Assembly (NCBI GenBank): GCA_964385635.1
Contig: CAYLPU010000050.1
Span: forward strand, 1 to 34,615
DNA length: 34,615 bases
Reading direction: 5' to 3'
Source of the DNA: CAYLPU01 sp964385635
GTDB taxonomy: Bacteria; Chloroflexota; Anaerolineae; B4-G1
Part shown: positions 6,298-14,482 of the stretch, piece after piece
Position numbering within the stretch: position 1 is the stretch's first letter
How the letters are laid out: each line of letters starts with the position of its first letter
Translations under genes and position numbers: made by a program
Notes under the pieces: model-generated
Databases searched by the model: none
What the model was told of the DNA's origin: nothing
The model's input: the letters and a program-made list of their open reading frames with translations, nothing else

Positions 6298-9200
6298 TCA
6301 GCAGGTCAGGGGCAGCCAGATGGTGAAGGTGGTGCCTACCCCCACCTGGCTCTCCATCGTCACCCGGCCACCGTGCAGGCCCACGATCTCTTTGACGATG
6401 GCCAGTCCCAGGCCGGTCCCGGATATCTGCATCGACCGTGGCTCGTCCCCACGGAAGAAACGGTCGAAGATGTGCGGCAACTCCTCCTCCGGTATGCCCA
6501 TCCCCGTATCCGCCACCGTCGCCGTCGCCCAGACCCGACCTTCCGCCTCCTGCTCGCCGGTGGAGACGATTACCTCTCCCCCCTCCGGTGTGTACAGGAC
6601 GCTGTTCTCCACCAGGACGTTCAGCGCCTGCGCTACGTGTTGGGGGTCGACCAGCGCCACCGGTCCCGGCTGCGCCGGGTGGTGTTCCAGGGTCACCCCT
6701 CGCTTCTGAGCCAGCGTCTGGTGGCTGATGACGGCACCCTCGGTCAACTCGCTGAGAAGGGTCGGTCGGGGCTTGATCTCCACACGTCCAGCGTCTATGC
6801 GCGAGATTTGCAGGATGTCCTCCACCAGCCCGACCAGGTGGTCCGTCTCCTGCGCCAGCGTGTCCAGGTACTGCTCCCGCTTCTCTGGCCTCCGCCGCAT
6901 CAGGTGTACGTACAACTTGATCGTCGTGATCGGCGTGCGCAGTTCGTGGGAGATGTTGGTGGTGAAGCGGGACTTCATCCGGTTCAGCGTCTTGAGGTGG
7001 CTGACGTCGTGGACCGCTACCACTGCCGCCGCCTCTTCTAATCCCGGCTCCGAGATCGGCGCCGCTTTCAGTTCCAGGTCCAGCCCGGTCAGTTCCAGCA
7101 CCGCCTCCGGCTGCTCTTCTACGCGCCGGGCCAGTTCCCGGGCCGTCTTTCGCAGCCGGGCCGCATCCTCCGGCGAGAGGGTGCGGGTGAGCCAGGTTTC
7201 GGCGACCGGGTTGGCCTGGATGATCTCGCCCTGTCCGTCGGTGACGATGATGCCGTCGGAGGTGCTGTGGAGGATCGCGTCCAGGCGGGCGTACTGGGCC
7301 TGGAGTTGGGCGGTGCGCTCTTGCACCCGCTGCTCCAATCGCTCGGCGTGGCTGCGCAGTTCCTGGTATAGCCGGGCGTTCTCGAGGGCGATCGCCGCCG
7401 CGTGGGCAAAGTCGCCCAGGAGATGAACTGCGTTCTGATCATAAAAGCCAGGGGAGGTTTTCTCTATGGTCAGGTAGCCGATCAAATCGCCCCTCACGAA
7501 GAGCGGAGCTCCGACCCAGGAGCGGAACGTTTGCCAGTCCCCCACCCTCTCATAACGCTCATCGGTGTGGGAATCGTGGACCACCACTGGCTGCCTGGTC
7601 TCCCTCATCTCTTGTATGAGTTTGTTGTCCTTCGCATCGAAGCCGTTCCACATGGCCTGGTCGTGGATGACAGGACCCCGTCCGGCTATCATCTTTTCCC
7701 TTCCATCGGGGGCGATGACCTTTATGGCTGCAGTATCGTAGTCAATGACTGTGCCTAACTGGTCAAGCATGATCTCGAAAACCTGGTCTTGCTCCAGAGT
7801 TGAAAGAGTGGCCAGGTTCACCTGACGCAGGGCAGCCATCTCCTCGGCGCGTCTTTGACTCTCCTGAAAGAGCCGGGCATTCTCAATGGCCACGGCCACC
7901 TGGTCGGCGATGGTGGAGAGCAGCAGTTGTTCCTTCTCACCGTAGGCGCGGGGGCGGTACGCCTGCACGGAGATGACCCCTAGCAGTCGTTCGCCAACCA
8001 ACATCGGTACCCCCAGCCAGGATGCGGGAGATTTCATGGTTCCCCATACCGCCGGTGGCGGCAGGTGATCCTGCTCCTGTTCGTAGTCTCGGACGAGCAG
8101 AGGTTTCCTCTCGGTGACGACGAGGGAACTCAATCCGGTGCCGAGGGGGCTTCGGCGCGGCGGCTCCCGGCCCCCTTCGTCCACCTGGAGGCGGAAGTCC
8201 AGTTCGTCGGTTTCTTCGTCGTAGAGGGCGATGAAGAAAGCGTCGGCCTGAAAGATGGGAGCGATCTCCTGGTATACCGTCTCCATCAGGTCATCCAGGT
8301 GCAAAGTGGCGCTGACCGCACTTCCGATGCGGTTGACGACCGTCAGCCGCTCGCTCCTACTCTGCGCCTCCTCGTACAGGCGGGCGTTGCGGATGGCGGT
8401 GGCGGCCTGGGTGGCGAACAGGCTCAGTAGTTCGGAGTCGGCCGGGGAGAAGGTACGCGGCGGATAGGCCAGGACTTCCAGGACGCCCAAGAATTCCTCA
8501 CCCCAGCGGACCGGCACACCTATGATCGCTGTGAAAGGGTGGTCCCTCCAGGTGGCAGCCTGCCCCTCCCAGTGCTGGTAGTCGTCCACGATGAGCGGTT
8601 CGCCAGTCTCCAGGACTCTGCCGGAGATGCCCTCACCCCGCCGGGTGACGGTTTTGTCGGGTATCGGATCGATACCTATGGACGTGGTCCACTCTAGCAC
8701 GTCTTGATCTGGCTGGTAGAGGTCAATGCCTCCCGCGGTACCCCCCAGCAGTTCGACGGACCGCGAGACGATGGAGTGGAGCAGGGCGTCCAGGTCCAAC
8801 TGGGCGATGAGTTCCAGCCCCACCTGGCGCAGCGCCTCCAACTGGGCCGTGCGCTGCCGGATCTTCTCCTCCGCCCGCACCCGCTCAGTGATGTCGCGCA
8901 TCGTGCCCCGGAAGCCGGCGAGGTTCCCCTCAGTGTCCCGGATCGGGGCGGTGGTGATCTCACAGGGAAAGGTGGAGCCGTCCTTCCGGTTTGCCTGATA
9001 GGTGCGCGGCTCGACAGGTTGTCCCTGCGCGATTGCGGCCAGGGCTTCCCGAGCCCGATCGATTTCCCCCTCGGCCAGCGTTTGGGGCATCCGCATGCCC
9101 CTGGCAAACTCTTCCTCCGTGTAGCCGAAGGCTTCGAAGACCTCCCGGTTGGCGTAGGTCAAGTTAAGATCGGCATCCATTTCATAGATCATATCCGGCA

Positions 9201-10308
9201 ACAGTTCGGCCATCTCCCGGAAGCGCGTCTCGCTTGCCTGCAGCGCGGACTGGCGGGACTGGATGGCCTGGCTCATGCGCTCGAAATCCGTGACCAGCGC
9301 GCCGATCTCGGCAAAGGCGGCCGGGATAGCGGCCAGCGCTGCGCCCTGGGCAAAGTCGCCAGCGGCCAGGGCATCGGCTCCCTGACCGAGGCGGGCCAGC
9401 GGGGCGATGACGTGGTGCCTTAACTGCTGCCTGAGGTACAATATCAGGCCCAGCCAGACGGCTGACGCGAGCAAGAGGGCTATACTTATTGCTCCCACGT
9501 AGGGGCCATAGACGACGTACAGGGGCACCTGCGCGACGATGACCCACCCGGTCCATTTCACCTGGGCGGCGCTGCCCAGGACGAAGGTTCCATCGGTGGA
9601 GTAGAGTGAGACTGCCTCACCGGTCAGGCCGCGTTGCACGATCTCCATATCGCCCACGTTGGCCTGCTGGGCGACCAGGTTGGGCTGGGGGTGGGCCAGC
9701 AATGTGCCGGAACGGTCGGTGACGAAAATGATGTTGTGGCCCGGCTCATCAAGCCCGGCCGCGATGGCCTGTTGCAGTTCTCCCAGGTTGAGTTCGCCGA
9801 CCATCAGGCCGCCGTCGGTGAGCGGCCAGGCTATGTAGACGGCTGGCTGTCCGGTGCGCGGCGAGGTGAAGGGCTGGGAGATCGTGGCGCCGGTCTGCGC
9901 TCTGGCCTGATGGAAGTACGGCTGGCCTGACATGTCCAGCCCCTCGTAACGTAGGTCGGGCGGCGACAGCACGGTGACGATGCCGCTTTCGTCCAGCCGG
10001 TAGAGGGTGTCAAAGTACTCGTACGCCTGCCAGGTGGCCTGCATATAGGGCGCCAATTCTTCTGGCGTGGCCGTCTCCGCCATCCGGGCTGCAGCGCCCA
10101 ACACCCGGCTGGCGTGCTCCAGATAGTCGTCGACCGTGTGAGCCGTGGAGCGGGCCATTTGCAGTTGCCGGGTTCCGAGGTTGCGTCCCCATAGGTAGCC
10201 GGCCAGCCCGACCGCCAGCAGGGTCACGACCAGCGAGGGCAGGAGCATGCGCAGGAGCAACAGGCGCAATAGCACCCTATCTAACGGGCGAGGTTTGGGT
10301 TGCTTCAT
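6298..10308 (-). CDS. Membrane sensor histidine kinase: Cache-HAMP-PAS-GAF-GAF-GAF-PAS-HisKA-HATPase
   Basis: A 1336-aa sensor. In order: TM1 (about 17-41), extracytoplasmic double-Cache-like region (about 42-265), TM2 (269-293), HAMP (294-350), PAS with PAC (360-475), three GAF domains (about 500-645, 665-815, 835-985) joined by short coiled coils ending NARLYEE, NARLFQE and NARLYQE, PAS (1005-1105), HisKA with H-box SHELRTP (His1121), and HATPase with DTGMG (D1267) and GTGLG (1297). No receiver domain and no response regulator nearby, so it is an orphan kinase here. The ligand probably binds the Cache region; the GAFs may sense small molecules or redox. A periplasmic-binding lipoprotein gene precedes it on the same strand. 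Confidence 0.93.
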   Translation of the reverse strand: MKQPKPRPLDRVLLRLLLLRMLLPSLVVTLLAVGLAGYLWGRNLGTRQLQMARSTAHTVDDYLEHASRVLGAAARMAETATPEELAPYMQATWQAYEYFDTLYRLDESGIVTVLSPPDLRYEGLDMSGQPYFHQARAQTGATISQPFTSPRTGQPAVYIAWPLTDGGLMVGELNLGELQQAIAAGLDEPGHNIIFVTDRSGTLLAHPQPNLVAQQANVGDMEIVQRGLTGEAVSLYSTDGTFVLGSAAQVKWTGWVIVAQVPLYVVYGPYVGAISIALLLASAVWLGLILYLRQQLRHHVIAPLARLGQGADALAAGDFAQGAALAAIPAAFAEIGALVTDFERMSQAIQSRQSALQASETRFREMAELLPDMIYEMDADLNLTYANREVFEAFGYTEEEFARGMRMPQTLAEGEIDRAREALAAIAQGQPVEPRTYQANRKDGSTFPCEITTAPIRDTEGNLAGFRGTMRDITERVRAEEKIRQRTAQLEALRQVGLELIAQLDLDALLHSIVSRSVELLGGTAGGIDLYQPDQDVLEWTTSIGIDPIPDKTVTRRGEGISGRVLETGEPLIVDDYQHWEGQAATWRDHPFTAIIGVPVRWGEEFLGVLEVLAYPPRTFSPADSELLSLFATQAATAIRNARLYEEAQSRSERLTVVNRIGSAVSATLHLDDLMETVYQEIAPIFQADAFFIALYDEETDELDFRLQVDEGGREPPRRSPLGTGLSSLVVTERKPLLVRDYEQEQDHLPPPAVWGTMKSPASWLGVPMLVGERLLGVISVQAYRPRAYGEKEQLLLSTIADQVAVAIENARLFQESQRRAEEMAALRQVNLATLSTLEQDQVFEIMLDQLGTVIDYDTAAIKVIAPDGREKMIAGRGPVIHDQAMWNGFDAKDNKLIQEMRETRQPVVVHDSHTDERYERVGDWQTFRSWVGAPLFVRGDLIGYLTIEKTSPGFYDQNAVHLLGDFAHAAAIALENARLYQELRSHAERLEQRVQERTAQLQAQYARLDAILHSTSDGIIVTDGQGEIIQANPVAETWLTRTLSPEDAARLRKTARELARRVEEQPEAVLELTGLDLELKAAPISEPGLEEAAAVVAVHDVSHLKTLNRMKSRFTTNISHELRTPITTIKLYVHLMRRRPEKREQYLDTLAQETDHLVGLVEDILQISRIDAGRVEIKPRPTLLSELTEGAVISHQTLAQKRGVTLEHHPAQPGPVALVDPQHVAQALNVLVENSVLYTPEGGEVIVSTGEQEAEGRVWATATVADTGMGIPEEELPHIFDRFFRGDEPRSMQISGTGLGLAIVKEIVGLHGGRVTMESQVGVGTTFTIWLPLTC

Positions 10309-10327
10309 CGGTCTGCCTCTTATGTTA

Positions 10328-10356
10328 TACTCAGGTTACTACTCAGGGGTACTCAG
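10328..10356 (-). promoter_or_regulatory. Three CTGAGTA direct repeats upstream of the kinase gene
   Basis: On the minus strand CTGAGTA occurs at 10356-10350, 10346-10340 and 10334-10328, spaced 10 and 12 bp, about one helical turn. They end at TATAAC, a possible -10 box 20-25 bp before the kinase ATG. This spacing is typical of response-regulator binding sites, but two copies belong to the inverted repeat described above. Confidence 0.35.
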
Positions 10357-10476
10357 ATTTACCTTCCCGAAAGCTCCAACGGGCCGAATTTTGTCAAGAT
10401 TCTGGTCATGTGACAGATTTGGGTCTATGTGACAGTTAACTTTTAGCTTTCGGGAAGGTAGCCTGAGCAGTTACCT
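10333..10476. repeat. Long inverted repeat between the binding-protein and kinase genes (MITE-like candidate)
   Basis: The ends AGGTTACTACTCAGG (10333-10347) and the reverse complement of 10462-10476 match at 13 of 15 positions. A second inner pair is perfect over 15 bp: ACCTTCCCGAAAGCT (10361-10375) with 10445-10459. ACTC flanks both ends (10329-10332, 10477-10480), compatible with a 4-bp target duplication but too short to prove one. ATGTGACAG occurs twice inside (10408, 10427). The right end covers part of the stop codon of the binding-protein gene. It may instead be an attenuator or operator. Confidence 0.65.
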
Positions 10477-11623
10477 ACTCTGGTTCTTCCGGTTCCAGCG
10501 CAGCCAGGGTCACAAACTGCCCGTCCTGGACGGTGAGCAAGAAATTGGGGCGCACCGCGTCGCCGTATTTGTCCAGCGAGATGGATCCGATCAGTCCCTC
10601 GAAATCCTGGGTCTCCAGCAATGCCTGGGGCAGCCCCTCGGCCTGGCCGCCCGTCTTTTCCAGGGCCGCCGCCAGGACGAGTGTGGCCTCGTAAGCCTGG
10701 GCGGCGGCGAAGGAGGGCGCGCGACCAAAGCGGGCCTGGTAGTGGGCCTTGAATTCCAGAAAAGCGGACTTCTGGCTGTTCGAGTCATAGTGCATCACGA
10801 TTTCGATCTCCTCCACCGCCTGTCCACCGTTCTGGGGCAGTGCCTCGGTTTGCGCCCAGCTGGAAGCAAATAGGGGCATCTGCCAGCCGCTGAGCCGGGT
10901 CTGCTGGGCGATGAGGGCGGTGTCGAGGGCCGAGGCGATGATGAGCAGCCCGTCTGGGCCAGTGGCCTGGAGTTCGGCCACCAGCGGCGCGAAGTCCGGC
11001 TCCCCGGCCGAGGAAAAAGCCGCCTCGCCGGTCACCTGGCCGCCCAGGGCGCGGTAGGCTTCGGCGAAGGCGGTCCAGAAGGTTTTGGTATAGGCGGCGT
11101 TGTCGGTGTCGTAGATAGCGGCTATGCGAGACATGCCGTGATGCTGGTAGATGTGCCGGGCCAGTGTGCGTGCCTCCAATGAGTTGTCGGGGTTAAGGCG
11201 GAAAAAGTGATCGTCCATGCCGCTCAGGTCGGGGGTCGAGGTGGTGGGGCTGAGGAGTACCACGCCTGCCTCCTCGGTCACTGCCAGGGCGGCCATGCTC
11301 TGTCCGCTGGTCATGTGGCCGATGATGGCCAGCACGCCGGCGTCAATCAATTCCCGGTCGGCGGCCTGTGCGCCCTCGGGTGTGCCCAGGTCGTCGCGCA
11401 CCAGCAGTTCGATGGGGCGACCGGCGATGCCGTCCGCAACGTTGAGCGTCTCCACGGCCAGTTGTGCCCCGTCCCGCCCGTGCAGGCCCAGGTCGGCGTT
11501 TTTGCCGCTCAGTTCGCCGGCAAAGCCGACCAGGATCGGCTCCCGGCTGGCGCAGCCGCTCAGCAAACCGGCCCCGATGACGGCGGCGCATAGCCACCCG
11601 TTTACGGACGTCTTGCTTTTCAT
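10475..11623 (-). CDS. Lipoprotein, LIV-type (Peripla_BP_6) solute-binding protein
   Basis: A 382-aa exported lipoprotein with a signal peptide ending in lipobox LSGC (Cys24), followed directly by the binding fold: LVGFAGELSGKNADLG, IIGHMTSGQSMAALAV and LLSPTTSTPDLSG are typical of leucine/isoleucine/valine or amide-binding proteins of ABC importers. Start ATG 11623 is chosen because AGGGAG lies 9-10 nt upstream and a clean signal peptide begins there. No permease or ATPase of the LIV type lies nearby. It is followed by the histidine kinase on the same strand, so it may serve as an extracytoplasmic ligand-binding partner of that sensor; this is inference. Confidence 0.9.
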   Translation of the reverse strand: MKSKTSVNGWLCAAVIGAGLLSGCASREPILVGFAGELSGKNADLGLHGRDGAQLAVETLNVADGIAGRPIELLVRDDLGTPEGAQAADRELIDAGVLAIIGHMTSGQSMAALAVTEEAGVVLLSPTTSTPDLSGMDDHFFRLNPDNSLEARTLARHIYQHHGMSRIAAIYDTDNAAYTKTFWTAFAEAYRALGGQVTGEAAFSSAGEPDFAPLVAELQATGPDGLLIIASALDTALIAQQTRLSGWQMPLFASSWAQTEALPQNGGQAVEEIEIVMHYDSNSQKSAFLEFKAHYQARFGRAPSFAAAQAYEATLVLAAALEKTGGQAEGLPQALLETQDFEGLIGSISLDKYGDAVRPNFLLTVQDGQFVTLAALEPEEPE

Positions 11624-11660
11624 AGCCGTCACTCCCTTTGGTCTGGCTCTATGTTCGGCA

Positions 11661-11766
11661 AGGTCTCCGACCGCCGCCGAAAGGTGCTCGGTCAGAGACC
11701 TCGCCCAACGGGCGCTGCCACTCGGGCTCGGTCGGAGACCTCGCCCAACGGGCGCTGCCACTCAGG
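11661..11766. repeat. Two 40-bp tandem repeats with an inverted outlier, in the leader of the binding-protein gene
   Basis: Copies at 11687-11726 and 11727-11766 differ at two positions only. Each contains the hairpin CGCCCAACGGGCG. AGGTCTCCGACCG at 11661-11673 is the exact reverse complement of 11729-11741 in copy 2, allowing a long-range stem. The block lies within the predicted 5' leader of the minus-strand transcript, between promoter and start codon. Confidence 0.8.
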
Positions 11767-11775
11767 TCTGGCTTA

Positions 11776-11804
11776 ATTATAGACCTGACGGCTTGATTTG
11801 TCCA
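11776..11804 (-). promoter_or_regulatory. Promoter for the LIV-type binding protein (minus strand)
   Basis: On the minus strand TGGACA (11804-11799) and a consensus TATAAT (11781-11776) are 17 bp apart. The start point would be near 11769, giving a leader of about 145 nt that contains the 40-bp repeats. Confidence 0.65.
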
Positions 11805-11826
11805 CTTCTGTACCCTGGTCTATAAT
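11798..11826 (+). promoter_or_regulatory. Promoter for the membrane-subtilase gene (plus strand)
   Basis: TTGTCC (11798-11803) and a consensus TATAAT (11821-11826) are 17 bp apart. The -35 box overlaps that of the divergent promoter, so the two polymerases would compete for the site. Confidence 0.6.
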
Positions 11827-11843
11827 CTGGTGCTGGATGCTTG

Positions 11844-11892
11844 GTATTAGATACTGGGTATTGGATATTGGGTATTGGGTATTGGGTATTGG
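11844..11892. repeat. Seven 7-bp tandem repeats (GTATTGG) in the subtilase leader
   Basis: Units GTATTAG, ATACTGG, GTATTGG, ATATTGG, then three GTATTGG run without interruption from just after the predicted transcription start into the Shine-Dalgarno GGAGG (11891-11895). Most units contain a TTG that could act as a start codon. Confidence 0.85.
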
Positions 11893-11901
11893 AGGTTGTC
11901 T

Positions 11902-14409
11902 GTGGGCGAAAGGGCAGAGGTGAAGCGTACGGGCTGCGGCCAGGTGATAGTGATCGGTTCGATGCTTCTGTGGTTGGGCGCGGTATTGGTCGGAGTGATG
12001 TTCTTGATGGATAGCGCGTCGGGCGTGGCGGGCACGGCCGCCATTGCCGTCGCCGCTGTGGTACTGCTGTTGCCCTTCGTCGGTGTGGCACTGCTCACCC
12101 GCCGTCGGGCTGGCTGGGAGGCGACGGCCGCTGCTGCCTCGGGATTTGTGACCACCGCTGGCTATTTCCTGCTCGACGTGGCGATGCGGGCTATGTCTCT
12201 TGAAGGTTCTATCCCTGCCGCGCCCCTTTCCCTCCAGGCTGGGGGAGCCTTACGGTTGAGTGTCCTCTTCCCCTACGCGCTGCTAGCCGCCTGGCTGGCC
12301 CCGCGCCTGGCGGGGGCAGCCAGGCGTCGCCTGTGGGAATGGCTGGGGCTGAACCGCTTCGACCTGCCGACTTTGTTGCTCTCGCTGGCTGTAGCAGCGC
12401 TGGTGACCGTCCCCTGGCCTGTGACGGGGGCGTTGGGCGACAGCATCACCAGTCTGAGTCTGGCGTTCCAGGCGCTGGTGTGGGCGATCCCCCTGGTGTT
12501 GATCTTCTGGGGGGTGATTTTCTGTCTGCTGACTTCCACTTTCGCCCGACCGTGGGCGGCGGCGCTGACGACGATCGTGCTCTATGGACTGGCCACGCTC
12601 GGCAGTGTTCTTCCCGTGGCCGACTGGGGTGCATTGGAAGATGGTATCTATCTGTCGTTTCTGGCGCTGTTGCTCACCGAACTGCGTGCCCGCGAGTGCG
12701 GCATCTACCCTCTGCTGCTGGTGGCCTTTTGCTATCGCGTCGCGCCGCTTCTCTTCATGGACCCCCGCGACATCGTTGTCAATGGCGCTCCCGAACCGCA
12801 GCACATCGTCAGTTACAGGATCGTCGTGATGACGGTCTCCGCGCTCAGTATCGCGCTGTGGGGCGGGCGGCGGTTGCTGCTATTGCTCCGAGGCCGCGTG
12901 CAGGTGTCCGCCTGGATATGGGCCGCCGGTGCCACGTTTGTAATGCTCGTGGCCTGGGGGGCGTGGGGTGGGCTGTACGTCTTCGCTGGCGAGCCCGGCT
13001 TTGCCAACGATGGTTTTCTCATCATCCTGGAGGAGCAAGCCGACGGTTCGACTGCGCTCGCCGAAGTCCTGAGCGCTGCCTATGCCATTCCTGACAGGGA
13101 GGTGCGGTCGCAGTACATCTACGAAACGATGGTCGAGGCGGCTGGGCGCACGCAGGCTCCGCTGCGGGCAGAACTGGATGCACTGGGGGTGTCCTATCGC
13201 CCTTACTACATCATCAACATGATCCGTGTGGACGGACACCGCTGGCTGATGCGTCGCTTCGAGGGTCGGCCGGGGGTGGCGCAGGTGCTCCTCAACCCCA
13301 ACGTGCGAGAGTATCCCCGTTCCGTTCTATCTTCCTATTACGGCGGAGACGGAGAGCCGTCCGAGGAGGTGCAGCCAAACCTGGCGGCCATTCACGCCGA
13401 CGAGGCTTGGGCGATGGGGGTGACGGGTGAGGGGATCGTCGTGGCTGGGCAGGACACAGGCTACGACTGGACTCACCCCGCGCTCAAGTCTCATTACCGT
13501 GGCTGGGACGGCCAGAGCGCTGACCACGATACCAACTGGCACGACGCCTGGGACGGTAGCGGTGTCCCCTTTGACGATGACTCCCATGGCACGCACACGA
13601 TGGGCATCGCACTGGGGGATGATGGCGCGGGCAACCGCACGGGGGTCGCGCCTGGTGCGCAGTGGATCGGTTGTCGCAATATGCGGCGCGGCTTCGGGAA
13701 TCCTGGATCCTACGCCGAGTGTATGGAGTTCTTCCTTGCCCCGTACCCGCACGGGGGTGATCCCTTCACCGACGGGGACGTGAGTTTGGCTCCCCACGTG
13801 ATCAACAATTCCTGGAGTTGCCCTGACTTCGAGGGCTGCTTTCCCGACACGCTGGAGCCTGCGGCCGAGGTGCTGCGGGCGGCGGGGATTATGGTGGTCG
13901 TCAGCGCGGGCAACGACGGCCCGGCCTGCGCGACGGTGACGACGCCCCTTGCCAACTATGACGCCGTTTTCTCCGTCGGCGCAACGAGCGGCGATGGGGA
14001 CGTTGTAAGTTTCAGCAGTCGGGGTCCGGTGGATGGCCTGATCAAACCCGACGTCACCGCGCCGGGGGCCTACGTGCGCTCGAGTGTGCCTGGTGGCGGC
14101 TACGGTTATGCTGGCGGTACCTCGATGGCGGGGCCGCACGTGGCGGGGCTGGTAGCGCTCCTGTGGTCGGCCAACCCGGCCCTCGTCGGCGACATTGATG
14201 CGACGGAGGTGCTCATCTGCCAGACGGCGGTGCCAAAGCCGGTGGAGAATGCTTGCACCACTGGGGAGGAAGCGGTGGAGGGGCCATTCGCGGCGCTGCT
14301 CTACAACCCCGTCTGTGCCTGCGGTGGCGTGACCGATGTGCCCAACAATGTCTACGGGTGCGGGTTCATTGACGCGGGAGCCGCTGTGCGGGCGGCGATG
14401 GGTCAGTGA
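11902..14409 (+). CDS. Polytopic membrane protein fused to a subtilisin-like (S8) serine peptidase
   Basis: An 835-aa protein counted from GTG 11902, which has GGAGG 6 nt upstream; an in-frame TTG at 11875 lies in the repeats and lacks a ribosome site. Residues about 1-355 form some nine hydrophobic helices of no family I recognise. A segment of about 375-470 resembles an inhibitor-I9-like propeptide. The S8 domain follows with all catalytic residues: Asp518 (in AGQDTGYD), His562 (HGTHTMG), oxyanion Asn671 (SAGNDGP) and Ser741 (GGTSMAGPH). The peptidase should lie outside the membrane, anchored by the N-terminal domain. A pair of Cys-rich segments near the C-terminus (CTTGEE, VCACGG) may form disulfides. 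The fusion of a large membrane domain to S8 is unusual. Confidence 0.85.
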   Translation: MGERAEVKRTGCGQVIVIGSMLLWLGAVLVGVMFLMDSASGVAGTAAIAVAAVVLLLPFVGVALLTRRRAGWEATAAAASGFVTTAGYFLLDVAMRAMSLEGSIPAAPLSLQAGGALRLSVLFPYALLAAWLAPRLAGAARRRLWEWLGLNRFDLPTLLLSLAVAALVTVPWPVTGALGDSITSLSLAFQALVWAIPLVLIFWGVIFCLLTSTFARPWAAALTTIVLYGLATLGSVLPVADWGALEDGIYLSFLALLLTELRARECGIYPLLLVAFCYRVAPLLFMDPRDIVVNGAPEPQHIVSYRIVVMTVSALSIALWGGRRLLLLLRGRVQVSAWIWAAGATFVMLVAWGAWGGLYVFAGEPGFANDGFLIILEEQADGSTALAEVLSAAYAIPDREVRSQYIYETMVEAAGRTQAPLRAELDALGVSYRPYYIINMIRVDGHRWLMRRFEGRPGVAQVLLNPNVREYPRSVLSSYYGGDGEPSEEVQPNLAAIHADEAWAMGVTGEGIVVAGQDTGYDWTHPALKSHYRGWDGQSADHDTNWHDAWDGSGVPFDDDSHGTHTMGIALGDDGAGNRTGVAPGAQWIGCRNMRRGFGNPGSYAECMEFFLAPYPHGGDPFTDGDVSLAPHVINNSWSCPDFEGCFPDTLEPAAEVLRAAGIMVVVSAGNDGPACATVTTPLANYDAVFSVGATSGDGDVVSFSSRGPVDGLIKPDVTAPGAYVRSSVPGGGYGYAGGTSMAGPHVAGLVALLWSANPALVGDIDATEVLICQTAVPKPVENACTTGEEAVEGPFAALLYNPVCACGGVTDVPNNVYGCGFIDAGAAVRAAMGQ

Positions 14410-14482
14410 TTGGCAAATCTGGCGCAAAACGGAATATGGGTGTAAGATATAGCACACAGGTCGATAGGTGAGGGCTATGGCG

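Noticed and set aside
6064..7041. A 325-codon plus-strand open frame
   Set aside because: Antisense to the HATPase/HisKA part of the kinase and the start of DUF4058; no domain signal.
13327..14457. A 376-codon minus-strand open frame over the subtilase domain
   Set aside because: The plus strand encodes a complete S8 catalytic triad here; the antisense frame shows no recognisable domain or ribosome site.
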